From: an uncultured Roseburia sp.
GTDB lineage: Bacteria > Bacillota > Clostridia > Lachnospirales > Lachnospiraceae
Reading direction: 5' to 3'
NCBI GenBank assembly: GCA_910577925.1
Contig: CAJTOI010000004.1
Location: 1-64,000 of the forward strand
Length of the DNA stretch: 64,000 bases
The notes beneath the pieces are model-generated. The model saw only the letters and a list, made by a program, of their open reading frames with translations. It was not told the DNA's origin and ran no database searches. Of this stretch, positions 45,301 to 52,761 are shown piece by piece (positions within the stretch are counted from its first letter, which is position 1; each line of letters begins with the position of its first letter). The position numbers were made by a program, and so were the translations under genes.

Positions 45301-46871
45301 GAACCGTCATCGTATTTGTCATAGGTCGCGTTCCAGATCATGATCCCGCTTGCCCAGCTGCTTAAGCCAAGCGCGCGCAGCTTCTCATACACCTTTGCCG
45401 CAAGGTCATGCCCGGTCTGTCCCGCAGCCGGATTGTAATTGCTGTTCGGATAGTAGACGCCGACTCCGCCGGCACCCGAATTGGTACTTGCATTCAGATG
45501 GAAGCTGACGTACACATTTGCGCCGACACTGGCTGCATATTCCGTACGCCGCAGGTTGCAGTCGCCTGCCGTTCCTCCATTCGGGCATCCCTCGCCCGTT
45601 CTCGTCATGTAGACGGTGACTCCCTTATAGGTCTCAAGTTCCGCCTTACAGTATGCAGCGATCTTTAATACCAGACTTTCCTCGCTGGCTCCATTGTAAT
45701 GTGCGCCCATATGTGTCGCATCATGTCCGGGGTCAAGCATCACGACAAGATTCCCATTCGCGCCTCTCATATCGCTGAACCGGCGCATCCCGCTGCCGAT
45801 TCCGTTGTCAAGCACATCCTCGACCGTATTCTCGGAGACGACTGCACCGTTTTCGTCCATCGTGACAACATTCGCATCCACGTCGGACAGATCCTCGTCC
45901 TCATAGAATACGTCGTCCGGGTTTGCATCCACATCGGTATTCACACCGAATCTGGCCGTAAGATCCATATCGGACAGCAGCAGCTCATACGCTTCGTCCT
46001 CCAACGTACAGGAAATGCTCACCAGCTCATAGGCTCCCGCCCATGACGCATCCGCAAACTCCATACTGAATAACGCCAGATCTTCATACTGCGCCGAAAC
46101 CTTCTCGTGATGCATGGTTCCCGTAGCGGTATTCTTATAGTTCAAAACGAGGTCTTCGAGCTCCATTCCCTCTTCGCCCACGCTCGCAACAATATTCTGC
46201 GTTGCCGGCGTCTGTAAATAGTCGCTCTCCACCATTATGTAATTCAGCAGTACTTCCTGAATTTCTTCCTCTTCGGTGTCCTCCGTCTCCTCGGTTTCTT
46301 CTGTCTCGGTACTTTCGGTCTCCTCCGTCTCCTCGGACTCGGTGCTTTCGGTTTCCTCGGTGTCCTCCGTCTCGGTATTTTCCGTCTCCTCGGTTTCTTC
46401 CGTATTCTCCGTCGGCTCTATTGACTCGGTCTCACTTCCCTCGGTCTCTTCCGTACTTTCCGTCGGTTCGGTTGACTCGGTCTCACTGCCTTCGGTTTCT
46501 TCCGTGTTCTCCGTCGACTCGGTCTCCTCCGTCTCACTTCCCTCGGTATTTTCCGTCGGCTCCGTGCCTTCCGTATTCCCCGCGGACTCGGTTCCTTCCG
46601 CCGCTTCCGTGTCTTCATTGCCTTCCGTATTTTCCGTCACCGCAGTATCTTCCGCGGGTTCCGTGCCCTCGATTCCCTCCGGCTTCTCCGTTGGCTCTGT
46701 TGACCCGGTGTCTCCGTTTTCTTCTGCGGCCTCGGCCGACTCTGTCTGCTCTGCGCCCTCCGTATCCTCCGCGGCAATCTCCGCGCCTGCCGCATGCAGC
46801 GGGGCATCCGTCCCCACCGAAGTAAAGCATACGCTGACTGCCATCATCATTGCCAATATTCTCTTCTTCAT
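42363..46871 (-). CDS. Secreted amidase / glucosaminidase with eight Fn3 repeats
   Basis: A 1502-residue wall hydrolase. A signal peptide (1-28) leads to an acidic Glu-Thr-rich region (~36-205) and an uncharacterised domain. N-acetylmuramoyl-L-alanine amidase type 3 follows at ~374-583, with zinc ligands His383 (DPGHD), Glu397 or 398, His458 (SFHLN) and catalytic Glu546 (LIEHAF). Eight Fn3-like repeats of ~92 residues occupy ~585-1335. The C-terminal ~155 residues are a glucosaminidase, with VILETGGLQ carrying the catalytic Glu. It would cut both peptide and glycan bonds of peptidoglycan. It is monocistronic. The Fn3 units match those of the protein at 30889-32955. Confidence 0.92.
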   Translation of the reverse strand: MKKRILAMMMAVSVCFTSVGTDAPLHAAGAEIAAEDTEGAEQTESAEAAEENGDTGSTEPTEKPEGIEGTEPAEDTAVTENTEGNEDTEAAEGTESAGNTEGTEPTENTEGSETEETESTENTEETEGSETESTEPTESTEETEGSETESIEPTENTEETEETENTETEDTEETESTESEETEETESTETEETEETEDTEEEEIQEVLLNYIMVESDYLQTPATQNIVASVGEEGMELEDLVLNYKNTATGTMHHEKVSAQYEDLALFSMEFADASWAGAYELVSISCTLEDEAYELLLSDMDLTARFGVNTDVDANPDDVFYEDEDLSDVDANVVTMDENGAVVSENTVEDVLDNGIGSGMRRFSDMRGANGNLVVMLDPGHDATHMGAHYNGASEESLVLKIAAYCKAELETYKGVTVYMTRTGEGCPNGGTAGDCNLRRTEYAASVGANVYVSFHLNASTNSGAGGVGVYYPNSNYNPAAGQTGHDLAAKVYEKLRALGLSSWASGIMIWNATYDKYDDGSVADYLGVIRNCKKKGIPAILIEHAFISGTNDYNNFLNSDEKLKNLGVADATAIAEYYGLSKANTKPSILYTQSQKGGKLKVVWSKTDSAESYEIWRSTTNNYDYKMIDEVEDATSYVDEDVKVGKKYYYIVRAVYEGGVVSEYSAAVDGRALDKPAIVSVVSKSSKKLEITWKKVSGAEGYYIFRENGDSYDKIATIKSGSTVSYVDSVSKNNKNYSYKVQAYNTKNGKTGVGSLSSAKSGRAVGKPTITSVLSKNDNTLTVTWKKVDGASGYVLQRSTSKDSGYKKIATIKKGSTISYNDDTVKKNKTYYYRIQSYQDADGEKGYSGYGNPVGGKTLVKTKITSVVSKDAKTLTVKWNKVSGASGYEVYRSTSKNGSYKKVTTIKKGSTTSYNDKDLKAGKTYYYKVRAYKSVDGKKGYSSYSSIVSGKTAPKTSVNYVISSGSSALKINWKEIDGAWGYRIKRSTSKNGSYETIDVVSGKSKTSYTDKKLKAGKTYYYKIEVVNKVNGKKGYSGNSSAMAGTVLQSTKITKAKENSSTAITITWKKAAGADGYQIYRSTAKNGSYEKVGTTKGAGTVTYKDGTLSAGKTYYYKVRAYKKSGTKTGTADFSAPQKVWTVKKASIAKVSGTSGNKITLNWNKVSKADGYVIYRSTKAGSGFEKIAEISSGDTVKYTDKKVKAGKMYYYKIAATSNITGSTVGRGDYGKTVGVPVLKQAEILSASIAEGNSALIKWQPVSNAQGYQVYSSTKKDGDYKKLATVDGTSYTHSGLGTGGNYYYKVRAYYSLDNGSTVYGDWSGVKNLTAGYAIMGASAVTVDQMVSYYNARYSYPSYVYESKGAADARSFFTILKEEAENEGVKTEVLFAQVILETGGLQFGGDVRAEQCNFGGMGATGGGVGGVTFGSVREGLRAQTQHLKAYASTAPLNNVCVDPRFADVTRGTAPYVEWLSIPNNPYGKGWAMDPNYAAKLFSIMNNL
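46255..46766 (-). repeat. Low-complexity Glu/Thr repeat tract in the amidase gene
   Basis: The coding strand repeats short units for TE, TEN, TEETEGSE and ESTEPTE over ~500 bases (residues ~36-205). The strand bias leaves a long open frame of Ser and Val on the plus strand, which is an artefact of the repeat. Confidence 0.75.
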
Positions 46872-46918
46872 GTTCTTTCCTTTGTGCTCTCCTATTTGTT
46901 CTAAGATTTACATTTCAT

Positions 46919-46947
46919 ATAGTAACATGTACAGACCATATAGGCAA
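46919..46947 (-). promoter_or_regulatory. Possible promoter of the amidase gene
   Basis: On the minus strand TTGCCT (46942-46947), a 17-base spacer and TACTAT (46919-46924) lie ~48 bases before ATG 46871. Each hexamer matches the consensus at 4 of 6 positions. A second candidate, TGGTATAGT, lies slightly upstream. GGAAAG serves as ribosome binding site. Confidence 0.35.
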
Positions 46948-47019
46948 ACTATACCATATATTCCCTCTCGGAAAATCATAAGTTTTTCTTAAGATTGTAT
47001 GAAGCATGCTCACCTGTTT

Positions 47020-47766
47020 TCAGACCCTCCTCTTTACCGCCGCCCAGGTGCTCGCCGCAACATAGTACAGGGATTTCGGCGCCGAAAAGCCCTCGACCGT
47101 GCGGTAAAGCTGCCATTTCCCGAGCACTGCCTTCCACTTATTGCCCGAGCGGGCGCCCTCGTGCCTGCAGTATATCGTCAGAATCTCATCCAATCCGTAA
47201 GCTGTAATCCCGGTCTTTAAGATCTGAAACAGCATTGCGTAATCCTCTCTGTCAATCCCGGACGGCATCTGTAAAAGGGCCGCATCAATCTGACTGCAGT
47301 CGAGAATAATCGTGCTCGGCGCGATCGTGGAGCTCTTTAAAAGCGACCGGTAATCCACACTTGCCGGCGCATGATTGACGACACCGCTCGGCCTTGCATT
47401 CTCGTCGGCAAATTCGTAGGACGTAAACGTAAACGCATACCCCCCTGCCTGCATAAACGCCATCTGTCTGGCAAGCTTTTCCGGCTTCCACAGATCATCG
47501 GCATCCACATAGGCAAGATACCTCCCCTTTGCGTGAGAAACCCCGATATTTCTGGCATTCGCGGGTCCCGCATTCTGCTCACAGTAATAGCAGTGAATTT
47601 TATCGCTCTCATAGCGGCGCAGAATCTCCCTGCTGCCGTCCGTGGAACAGTCGTCCACCAGCAGCAGCTCCCACTTTGTCCAGGTCTGGCCGATGACGCT
47701 TGAAATCGTGCGCTCCACATATTTTTCCGCATTGTATACCGGAACCACGATACTAACCATGTCCAT
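47020..47766 (-). CDS. Family 2 glycosyltransferase
   Basis: A 248-residue GT-A transferase with SIVVPVYNAEKYVERTI, VDDCSTDGS and YVDADDLW. It has about the minimum length of the family and no coiled coil. It is the last gene of the GC-rich locus and follows the priming transferase by 2 bases, so it may add the second sugar of the Wzx-dependent repeat unit. It resembles the GT2 at 17731-18558 in layout. Confidence 0.88.
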   Translation of the reverse strand: MDMVSIVVPVYNAEKYVERTISSVIGQTWTKWELLLVDDCSTDGSREILRRYESDKIHCYYCEQNAGPANARNIGVSHAKGRYLAYVDADDLWKPEKLARQMAFMQAGGYAFTFTSYEFADENARPSGVVNHAPASVDYRSLLKSSTIAPSTIILDCSQIDAALLQMPSGIDREDYAMLFQILKTGITAYGLDEILTIYCRHEGARSGNKWKAVLGKWQLYRTVEGFSAPKSLYYVAASTWAAVKRRV

Positions 47767-47768
47767 CT

Positions 47769-49133
47769 TTATTTTTCCTCTCTGATTGCAGTTTTCTGGG
47801 CATTGTCCACGCCCTCCGTCTTCTCCCCATCAAACAGAATTTTGACGGTCAAGAGTATCAGCTTGATATCAAGCCACAGCGAATAGTTCTGAATGTAGGT
47901 GATATCCAGCTTTACCTTGTCATAGGGCGTCGTCGTATATTTTCCGTACACCTGCGCGTAGCCGGTAAGCCCGGCCTTCACCTTCAGCCGGAAGATAAAT
48001 TCCGGTACCTGCTCCACATAGCGGTCCGTGGTATTCACCCATTCCGCGCGGGGTCCTACCACCGACATTTCCCCCTTTAAGATATTAAACAGCTGCGGCA
48101 GCTCGTCGAGATGCGTTCTGCGGATAATCTTACCCACCGGCGTCACGCGCGCGTCCTCCTTTTTCGTTATCTCCGTCTTTTCAAAACTCTCCTCGTGCAC
48201 GCTCATGCTTCGAAATTTGAGGATATCAAATATTTCCTCGTCTCTGGTATAACGTTTCTGCTTATAGAAAACCGGGCCGCCGTCGTAGAGCTTGATCGCC
48301 GCCGCAATCACAAGCATCAGCGGGGAGACGAAAATAATTCCGAGCAGTGAGATCACGATATCCTCTATCCGCTTAAAAAACCGCTGGTCCACGGTAAGCC
48401 CCTGATTTCTGGACACCAGCAGCGGCGTGTCAAACAGGTGGATATCCTCCGCCCCGCGCAGAAGCAGATCCGATATCTTCGGCGTGACGTAGGTGCGGAT
48501 TCCCTCCTGATAGCAGTATTTCATAATCTGATTGCGGGCCTGTGACGGCAGATCACACAGCAGCACGGAATTGTATTCCCGCAGCATCGGGTAGAGCCTT
48601 TCGTAGCCGATCCGATAGCTCTCCGACGCGCAGATATGATACTTGTCCTTGCGCGTATTAATCTTTGCGATCAGCGCATCGGGCGAATAGCGGCCGTACA
48701 CCACAATCATCGTCCGCGGCGGGTAAAGCCTCACATAGATATAACGCACCATATAGACAAACGGCACGATCACCGCCGTCTCGACCGCCATCATCGCGAG
48801 AATCGGCGTCACCTGCATATAGTCATTCGCCACCATGCAAACCTGAAAATAGGCGATAAAGTTCGCGCAGAAGGTTGCGAGCAGCTGCGCCGTACAGATA
48901 TCGACAATCCGCATATATCCGATGCGGTACGCGCCGAAGATACGGCTGAAAAAGAACACAAACAGCGTGTACATTCCGATCACCGCCCAGTTTCCGCGGT
49001 TCCAGAACGGATCCTCCAGTTCAGGTACATAGATCTGATACCAGATATACCCGAATATCGCCGTGTGTATCGCATACAATATCCAGTTGGCTGTTCCGTT
49101 CAGCAGATGCTTGTATTGTTCTCTCCTGCTCAT
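47769..49133 (-). CDS. Polyprenyl glycosylphosphotransferase (WcaJ-like, long form)
   Basis: A 454-residue priming enzyme. About four helices fill the first ~150 residues, a Rossmann-like domain lies at ~160-250, and the C-terminal sugar transferase domain has KQKRYTRDEEIFDILKFRSM, HLDELPQLFNIL (catalytic Asp-Glu) and GEMSVVGPR. The long form typically loads glucose-1-P or galactose-1-P on undecaprenyl phosphate. It is the second priming enzyme in the window, in keeping with a separate polymer. Confidence 0.92.
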   Translation of the reverse strand: MSRREQYKHLLNGTANWILYAIHTAIFGYIWYQIYVPELEDPFWNRGNWAVIGMYTLFVFFFSRIFGAYRIGYMRIVDICTAQLLATFCANFIAYFQVCMVANDYMQVTPILAMMAVETAVIVPFVYMVRYIYVRLYPPRTMIVVYGRYSPDALIAKINTRKDKYHICASESYRIGYERLYPMLREYNSVLLCDLPSQARNQIMKYCYQEGIRTYVTPKISDLLLRGAEDIHLFDTPLLVSRNQGLTVDQRFFKRIEDIVISLLGIIFVSPLMLVIAAAIKLYDGGPVFYKQKRYTRDEEIFDILKFRSMSVHEESFEKTEITKKEDARVTPVGKIIRRTHLDELPQLFNILKGEMSVVGPRAEWVNTTDRYVEQVPEFIFRLKVKAGLTGYAQVYGKYTTTPYDKVKLDITYIQNYSLWLDIKLILLTVKILFDGEKTEGVDNAQKTAIREEK

Positions 49134-49148
49134 TCCTTCATCCTTCTA

Positions 49149-49949
49149 TTAATCCTTAAAGTACACTGCATAATTTTCTGTTCTACCATAGCACAGAAAG
49201 CCCGCTTTTTCCATCAGTTCTGCCTCATCATATGAATTTTCGAGCAAAATACAGTTGCTTTTGTATTCTTCTGCGACCTGTATCCGGTAATCTACGGCAG
49301 ACGGAACCGCGATCAGCGTCGTGCAGACATCCAAAAACGCCTGCTCCGCTTCATTCTCCGCCGTCACCGTTTTATTTAGTATACCCTCTGTCAGCGTCTC
49401 TCCATACAACAACTGTACCGTCGGATTCACCTCGCGGATTCCGGCGGCAACCTCGCGCGGCGCAATCATATTCCGCGGCACGATCCCCGCATCCCGGATC
49501 ACCTGATCCAACGCCGCGATCTCCTGTCTGTGCGCATACATATCCGCCGTCTCCTCAAGCTTCCCCGGTCTGAAATCAAAAAAAGAACTCGCGAGCACGA
49601 CACCCGCACAGCAGACCGCCATCGCCGCACGTTTCAGAAGCCTGTCCTGTTTTGCGGTAAGCTCCGTGACCGCAGCAGCTACAAATACGGCCGGCAGCAG
49701 CAGCATAAAAAGATTCCGGTAATCCTCCACCCAGAACGAGTGAATGATATGATATCCGAAAGGATTTGCGAGCAGCACAAAGAAAAGCACGCCGTACGCC
49801 GTCAGCTTTCGGATCCGTGCTCCCATTCGGTCCCTCTCGGCAGCGAAAAACAGCACGGCCGCGCACACCAGCACGATACTGATCCCTTCCGTTCCGAAGA
49901 TGCGGAATTCCTCTCTCAACGCCTCAAATGCCGCTATCATCTTTTCCAT
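49149..49949 (-). CDS. Membrane protein, C-terminal half of a split GT-C-like pair (pair 2)
   Basis: About 266 residues: four or five helices, then a soluble C-terminal region of ~130 residues. Its EDYRNLFMLLLP segment and following helix align by eye with YSRFFWMLP in the protein at 50898-51713, and both end in a similar soluble domain. ATG 49949 overlaps the preceding gene by 13 bases; ATG 49940 would give an ATGA overlap. The helix-plus-soluble-tail layout recalls the ends of GT-C or YfhO-like membrane glycosyltransferases. Function unknown. Confidence 0.6.
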   Translation of the reverse strand: MEKMIAAFEALREEFRIFGTEGISIVLVCAAVLFFAAERDRMGARIRKLTAYGVLFFVLLANPFGYHIIHSFWVEDYRNLFMLLLPAVFVAAAVTELTAKQDRLLKRAAMAVCCAGVVLASSFFDFRPGKLEETADMYAHRQEIAALDQVIRDAGIVPRNMIAPREVAAGIREVNPTVQLLYGETLTEGILNKTVTAENEAEQAFLDVCTTLIAVPSAVDYRIQVAEEYKSNCILLENSYDEAELMEKAGFLCYGRTENYAVYFKD

Positions 49950-50886
49950 TCCTTTATCCTCTCCGCAAGCAGTGCCGTTCCCCACAGAAACGTCATGACA
50001 AAAAATCCGTCACGGGTCAGCAGCTGCCCCGCAAGCGCACACGCAAGATACTGCGCGATACGCCTTTTTCTGTCCTTTTCTTCCAGTACGAGAAGCGCCG
50101 CAAACGGCGCCAGTCCTGCAAAAAAGAGTGTTTCTCCGTTCCAGCAGTTTGTAAAAATCCCGAATATATAGCTCTGTTCTGACACGAGCGCCAGCCCGTA
50201 GAGCAGCCATACGATTACCTGAAATGCGGTTCTTTTTCCCCGCGACTCCCCAAACAGCCACACTCCCCACGCCTGATAGACCCCGAAATAAAAGGGAATC
50301 AAAAATACAGGCAGCACAAGCCGGATAAACTTGGCCGGGTTCCATTTACAGGCGAAGCTGTTCGCCGCATAATACGCCTCTATCGGCGCCTCTGCGCGCT
50401 CCTTAAGCCGCTGCCTTTCAAAGGAGAGCATCTCGCCCGCGCCGCGCCCGGTGACGGCATCGTACTCATACAGCGTGTCCGTCGCATACATCGTCCACGC
50501 TTCCTCTACCGTATATTCGTCCTGCTTTATGCCGCCGCACAAGACTGCGGCTGCGATAAGCACAGGCAGCGCCAAAAGCCGCCCGGGCTTTGGTTTCCTC
50601 CGCGAAAGACCATGCGCCCGGACCCGCAGCGCCAGCAGCGCCACCGCAGCCAATACCGAAACAGCCAGCCAAACCAGCCATATCACACAGAGTTCCCGCA
50701 GTGACTTTCCGCTGATAATCGCCCATTTTGCCGACAGGAAAAAAAGAGCCCATTCCGTCACGGAGCCCATAAGATACACCCGTATCATTCCGCCGTTTTC
50801 CTCTGTCCCGCACTTCTTCCACAGACTTCCAAACAGAAGCGGCGCCGCCGCCCATATCACGATTACAATCATCAGCTTTCCAACAG
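49937..50886 (-). CDS. Membrane protein, N-terminal half of a split GT-C-like pair (pair 2)
   Basis: GTG 50886 with GGGAGG nine bases upstream gives ~316 residues and about nine helices. The segment MYATDTLYEYDAVTGRG parallels IYTDTMYQYNPRTGRY in the protein at 51733-52761, placed in an outer loop of each. The ribosome binding site overlaps the stop of the gene upstream, so the four membrane genes are co-translated. The protein lacks any known catalytic motif that I can name; an acidic residue in the first loop would be expected in a GT-C enzyme but is not certain here. Confidence 0.6.
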
Positions 50887-50897
50887 TCAGCACTTTT

Positions 50898-51713
50898 TTA
50901 TTCCTCCCTGGTCTGTACGCAGCGGTACAGCTCATACCCCTCCACGGCATCCACATACACGAGATCCAGCTGCTTTAGGTATTCCTCCGAGTAAAAATTC
51001 ATATTTCTGACAAAAAAATCGATCTCACGGCTCTCAAATACTTTGTTTATCAGCGCAGGCTCCACCTCAATCCCCCGCACAAACATCGCCACGGCTTTTT
51101 TCTCGCTGTCATACTGCTCCGCTGCATCGATTTCATCTGCTACCATCCAGCGGTAAGTTTCCATCTCGGACTTTTTTGCCCCGGTCGTAAACGAGGCGTC
51201 ATACTGCCTGATCCAATAATACATTTCTTCGTCATATAAGACAATGGGGCGCTCCTTTTCCGATGCCGCGCCGATCATCTCCGCGACCTCAATCACGCTG
51301 TCGTCTATCTTGTAAATATTGTCATCCAGTGCAAATTCCGTCGCGCTGCCGCCGCACAGAAAGACCAGACACACGGTCATCGCGGTTATCCCCGCGCGCC
51401 ATTCCGCGCGCTTCTGCCGCCCGATCAGAACCGCCAGAATATAGGCGCACAGCAGCTCCGCCGGCAGCATCCAGAAAAATCGGCTGTACCGGTTCTGCCA
51501 GCCCGTGCGCTGTAAAATCGGTTCCATAATCAGCGGGTTGAATATCGAAATCAGCATGATCAGAAACGGCCACACAAACACTTGCTTTAACTCCGCCCTT
51601 TTACTGCCTGCCAGATAGACCAGCACGCCAAGATAGACGACGAAAAAAAGTCCGTGCCACCAGTAATTTGTAAAAACCGTCCTGTAAAATTCCAAATCCC
51701 ATCCGCTAAACAT
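50898..51713 (-). CDS. Membrane protein, C-terminal half of a split GT-C-like pair (pair 1)
   Basis: A 271-residue protein with about four helices (~15-140) and a soluble C-terminal half of ~130 residues. GAGGG lies eight bases before ATG 51713. Together with the preceding gene it has the size and order of parts of a single ~610-residue membrane glycosyltransferase. The sequence upstream of its ATG has in-frame stops, so the split is not one simple frameshift. It is paralogous to the protein at 49149-49949. Confidence 0.6.
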   Translation of the reverse strand: MFSGWDLEFYRTVFTNYWWHGLFFVVYLGVLVYLAGSKRAELKQVFVWPFLIMLISIFNPLIMEPILQRTGWQNRYSRFFWMLPAELLCAYILAVLIGRQKRAEWRAGITAMTVCLVFLCGGSATEFALDDNIYKIDDSVIEVAEMIGAASEKERPIVLYDEEMYYWIRQYDASFTTGAKKSEMETYRWMVADEIDAAEQYDSEKKAVAMFVRGIEVEPALINKVFESREIDFFVRNMNFYSEEYLKQLDLVYVDAVEGYELYRCVQTREE

Positions 51714-51732
51714 TTGTCGTTACCCTCATCGA

Positions 51733-52761
51733 TCACAAAAAAAGCCGTGTAATTCCAATCACCATGCCCGGAATCATACAGAGCACGGAGTACAGCAGGT
51801 ACTTCCATCTGCGCTGACAGACAATCACTGCGAGAAGCCCGCTTCCGATCATCGCCGCCATAATAAATATTCCGCTTACCGACAGCCCCGCTCCCACAAT
51901 CGCCGCCAACATCAGAATCAGCCAGCCGTACAGCGCTCCGCCCTCCTTTACCAGCAAAAGCATCGCTAGCAGCGCAAACGGCAGGTATACATTTGCCAGC
52001 ATGGATTTCGATTCCGCCGTGCGCTGCCACAGATAAAAGAATCTTCCCTCCTCAAACTGATAACAGAACACACTCATCCCCGCATAAATGGCCGCCGTCC
52101 GGACTGCCGTCACGCGTTTATCGGACGACAGGCGCATCGCCGTCTCATAGACGATCAAATTCGCAAGAATTATCTCCAGGACTGCGAGCACCCGGTTTAC
52201 CACGACTAACGGATGCATAAAAAAGACTTTTGCCAGATATGCGATCAGCATCGGATAGCCGTCATACTCGTATGTCTCAAGCCCTATATACCGTCCGGTC
52301 CTCGGATTATACTGATACATCGTATCCGTATAGATCGCATTTATGGCATGTCCGTTATAGTAAGACGTATCGTACCCGTTAATGCGGACTCCGTTGCTCA
52401 TTCCGTAGATAATCTGCAGAAGAATCAGCAGTAAAAATATTCCCATATATAGATCCGGCGTCTTGGACATCTTCCATTTCCGAAACACGCCCTGTTTCGC
52501 ACAGAACACGACGCACGCCGCAAAAAGCGCCAGAAAGACGCCTGTCTGCACATACGCCAGCACATGAAACGGCAGGCCGAGCTTTTCGACCGGCAGCTCC
52601 GTCACCGAAAAGACCGCAAGAAAAAGCATCATTCCGAGAAGCAGGCGAAATCCGACACGCTCCCTTTTCTGAAAAAGGACACAAAAACTGCTCCCCAAAA
52701 GGAACCCATATAAAAGCAGTACGGCAAGCGCCAGCACAACGCCAAAAACAGAATCCATCAT
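51733..52761 (-). CDS. Membrane protein, N-terminal half of a split GT-C-like pair (pair 1)
   Basis: A 342-residue protein with about ten helices. A loop after the third or fourth helix contains NGVRINGYDTSYYNG and TDTMYQYNPRTGRYIG, a region resembling the outer loop of multi-spanning GT-C-like proteins (possibly the DUF6077 group; not confirmed). It ends abruptly after a helix at TRLFL. It overlaps the flippase gene by 4 bases. A role as polymerase or lipid-linked-sugar transferase of the Wzx system is reasonable, since no other Wzy candidate is seen in this locus. Confidence 0.6.
   Translation of the reverse strand: MMDSVFGVVLALAVLLLYGFLLGSSFCVLFQKRERVGFRLLLGMMLFLAVFSVTELPVEKLGLPFHVLAYVQTGVFLALFAACVVFCAKQGVFRKWKMSKTPDLYMGIFLLLILLQIIYGMSNGVRINGYDTSYYNGHAINAIYTDTMYQYNPRTGRYIGLETYEYDGYPMLIAYLAKVFFMHPLVVVNRVLAVLEIILANLIVYETAMRLSSDKRVTAVRTAAIYAGMSVFCYQFEEGRFFYLWQRTAESKSMLANVYLPFALLAMLLLVKEGGALYGWLILMLAAIVGAGLSVSGIFIMAAMIGSGLLAVIVCQRRWKYLLYSVLCMIPGMVIGITRLFL

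Noticed and set aside
42363..46871. CRISPR-like or other noncoding repeat array in the Fn3 region
   Set aside because: The ~276-bp periodicity is a protein-domain repeat with diverged DNA units; no short direct repeats with unique spacers.
46276..46992. Long plus-strand open frame of Ser/Val repeats
   Set aside because: It is the exact antisense of the Glu-Thr repeat region of the amidase gene; the repeat bias removes stops. No ribosome binding site or protein-like composition.
48636..49235. 199-codon plus-strand frame rich in His and Arg
   Set aside because: Antisense to the WcaJ-like priming transferase; composition is typical of the reverse strand of a GC-rich gene.
51720..51760. A simple frameshift at the T7 run joining the two halves of membrane pair 1
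   Set aside because: The frame of the C-half has in-frame stops just before its ATG, and a GAGGG site precedes that ATG, so one base change would not fuse the two. Natural separate genes are more likely.
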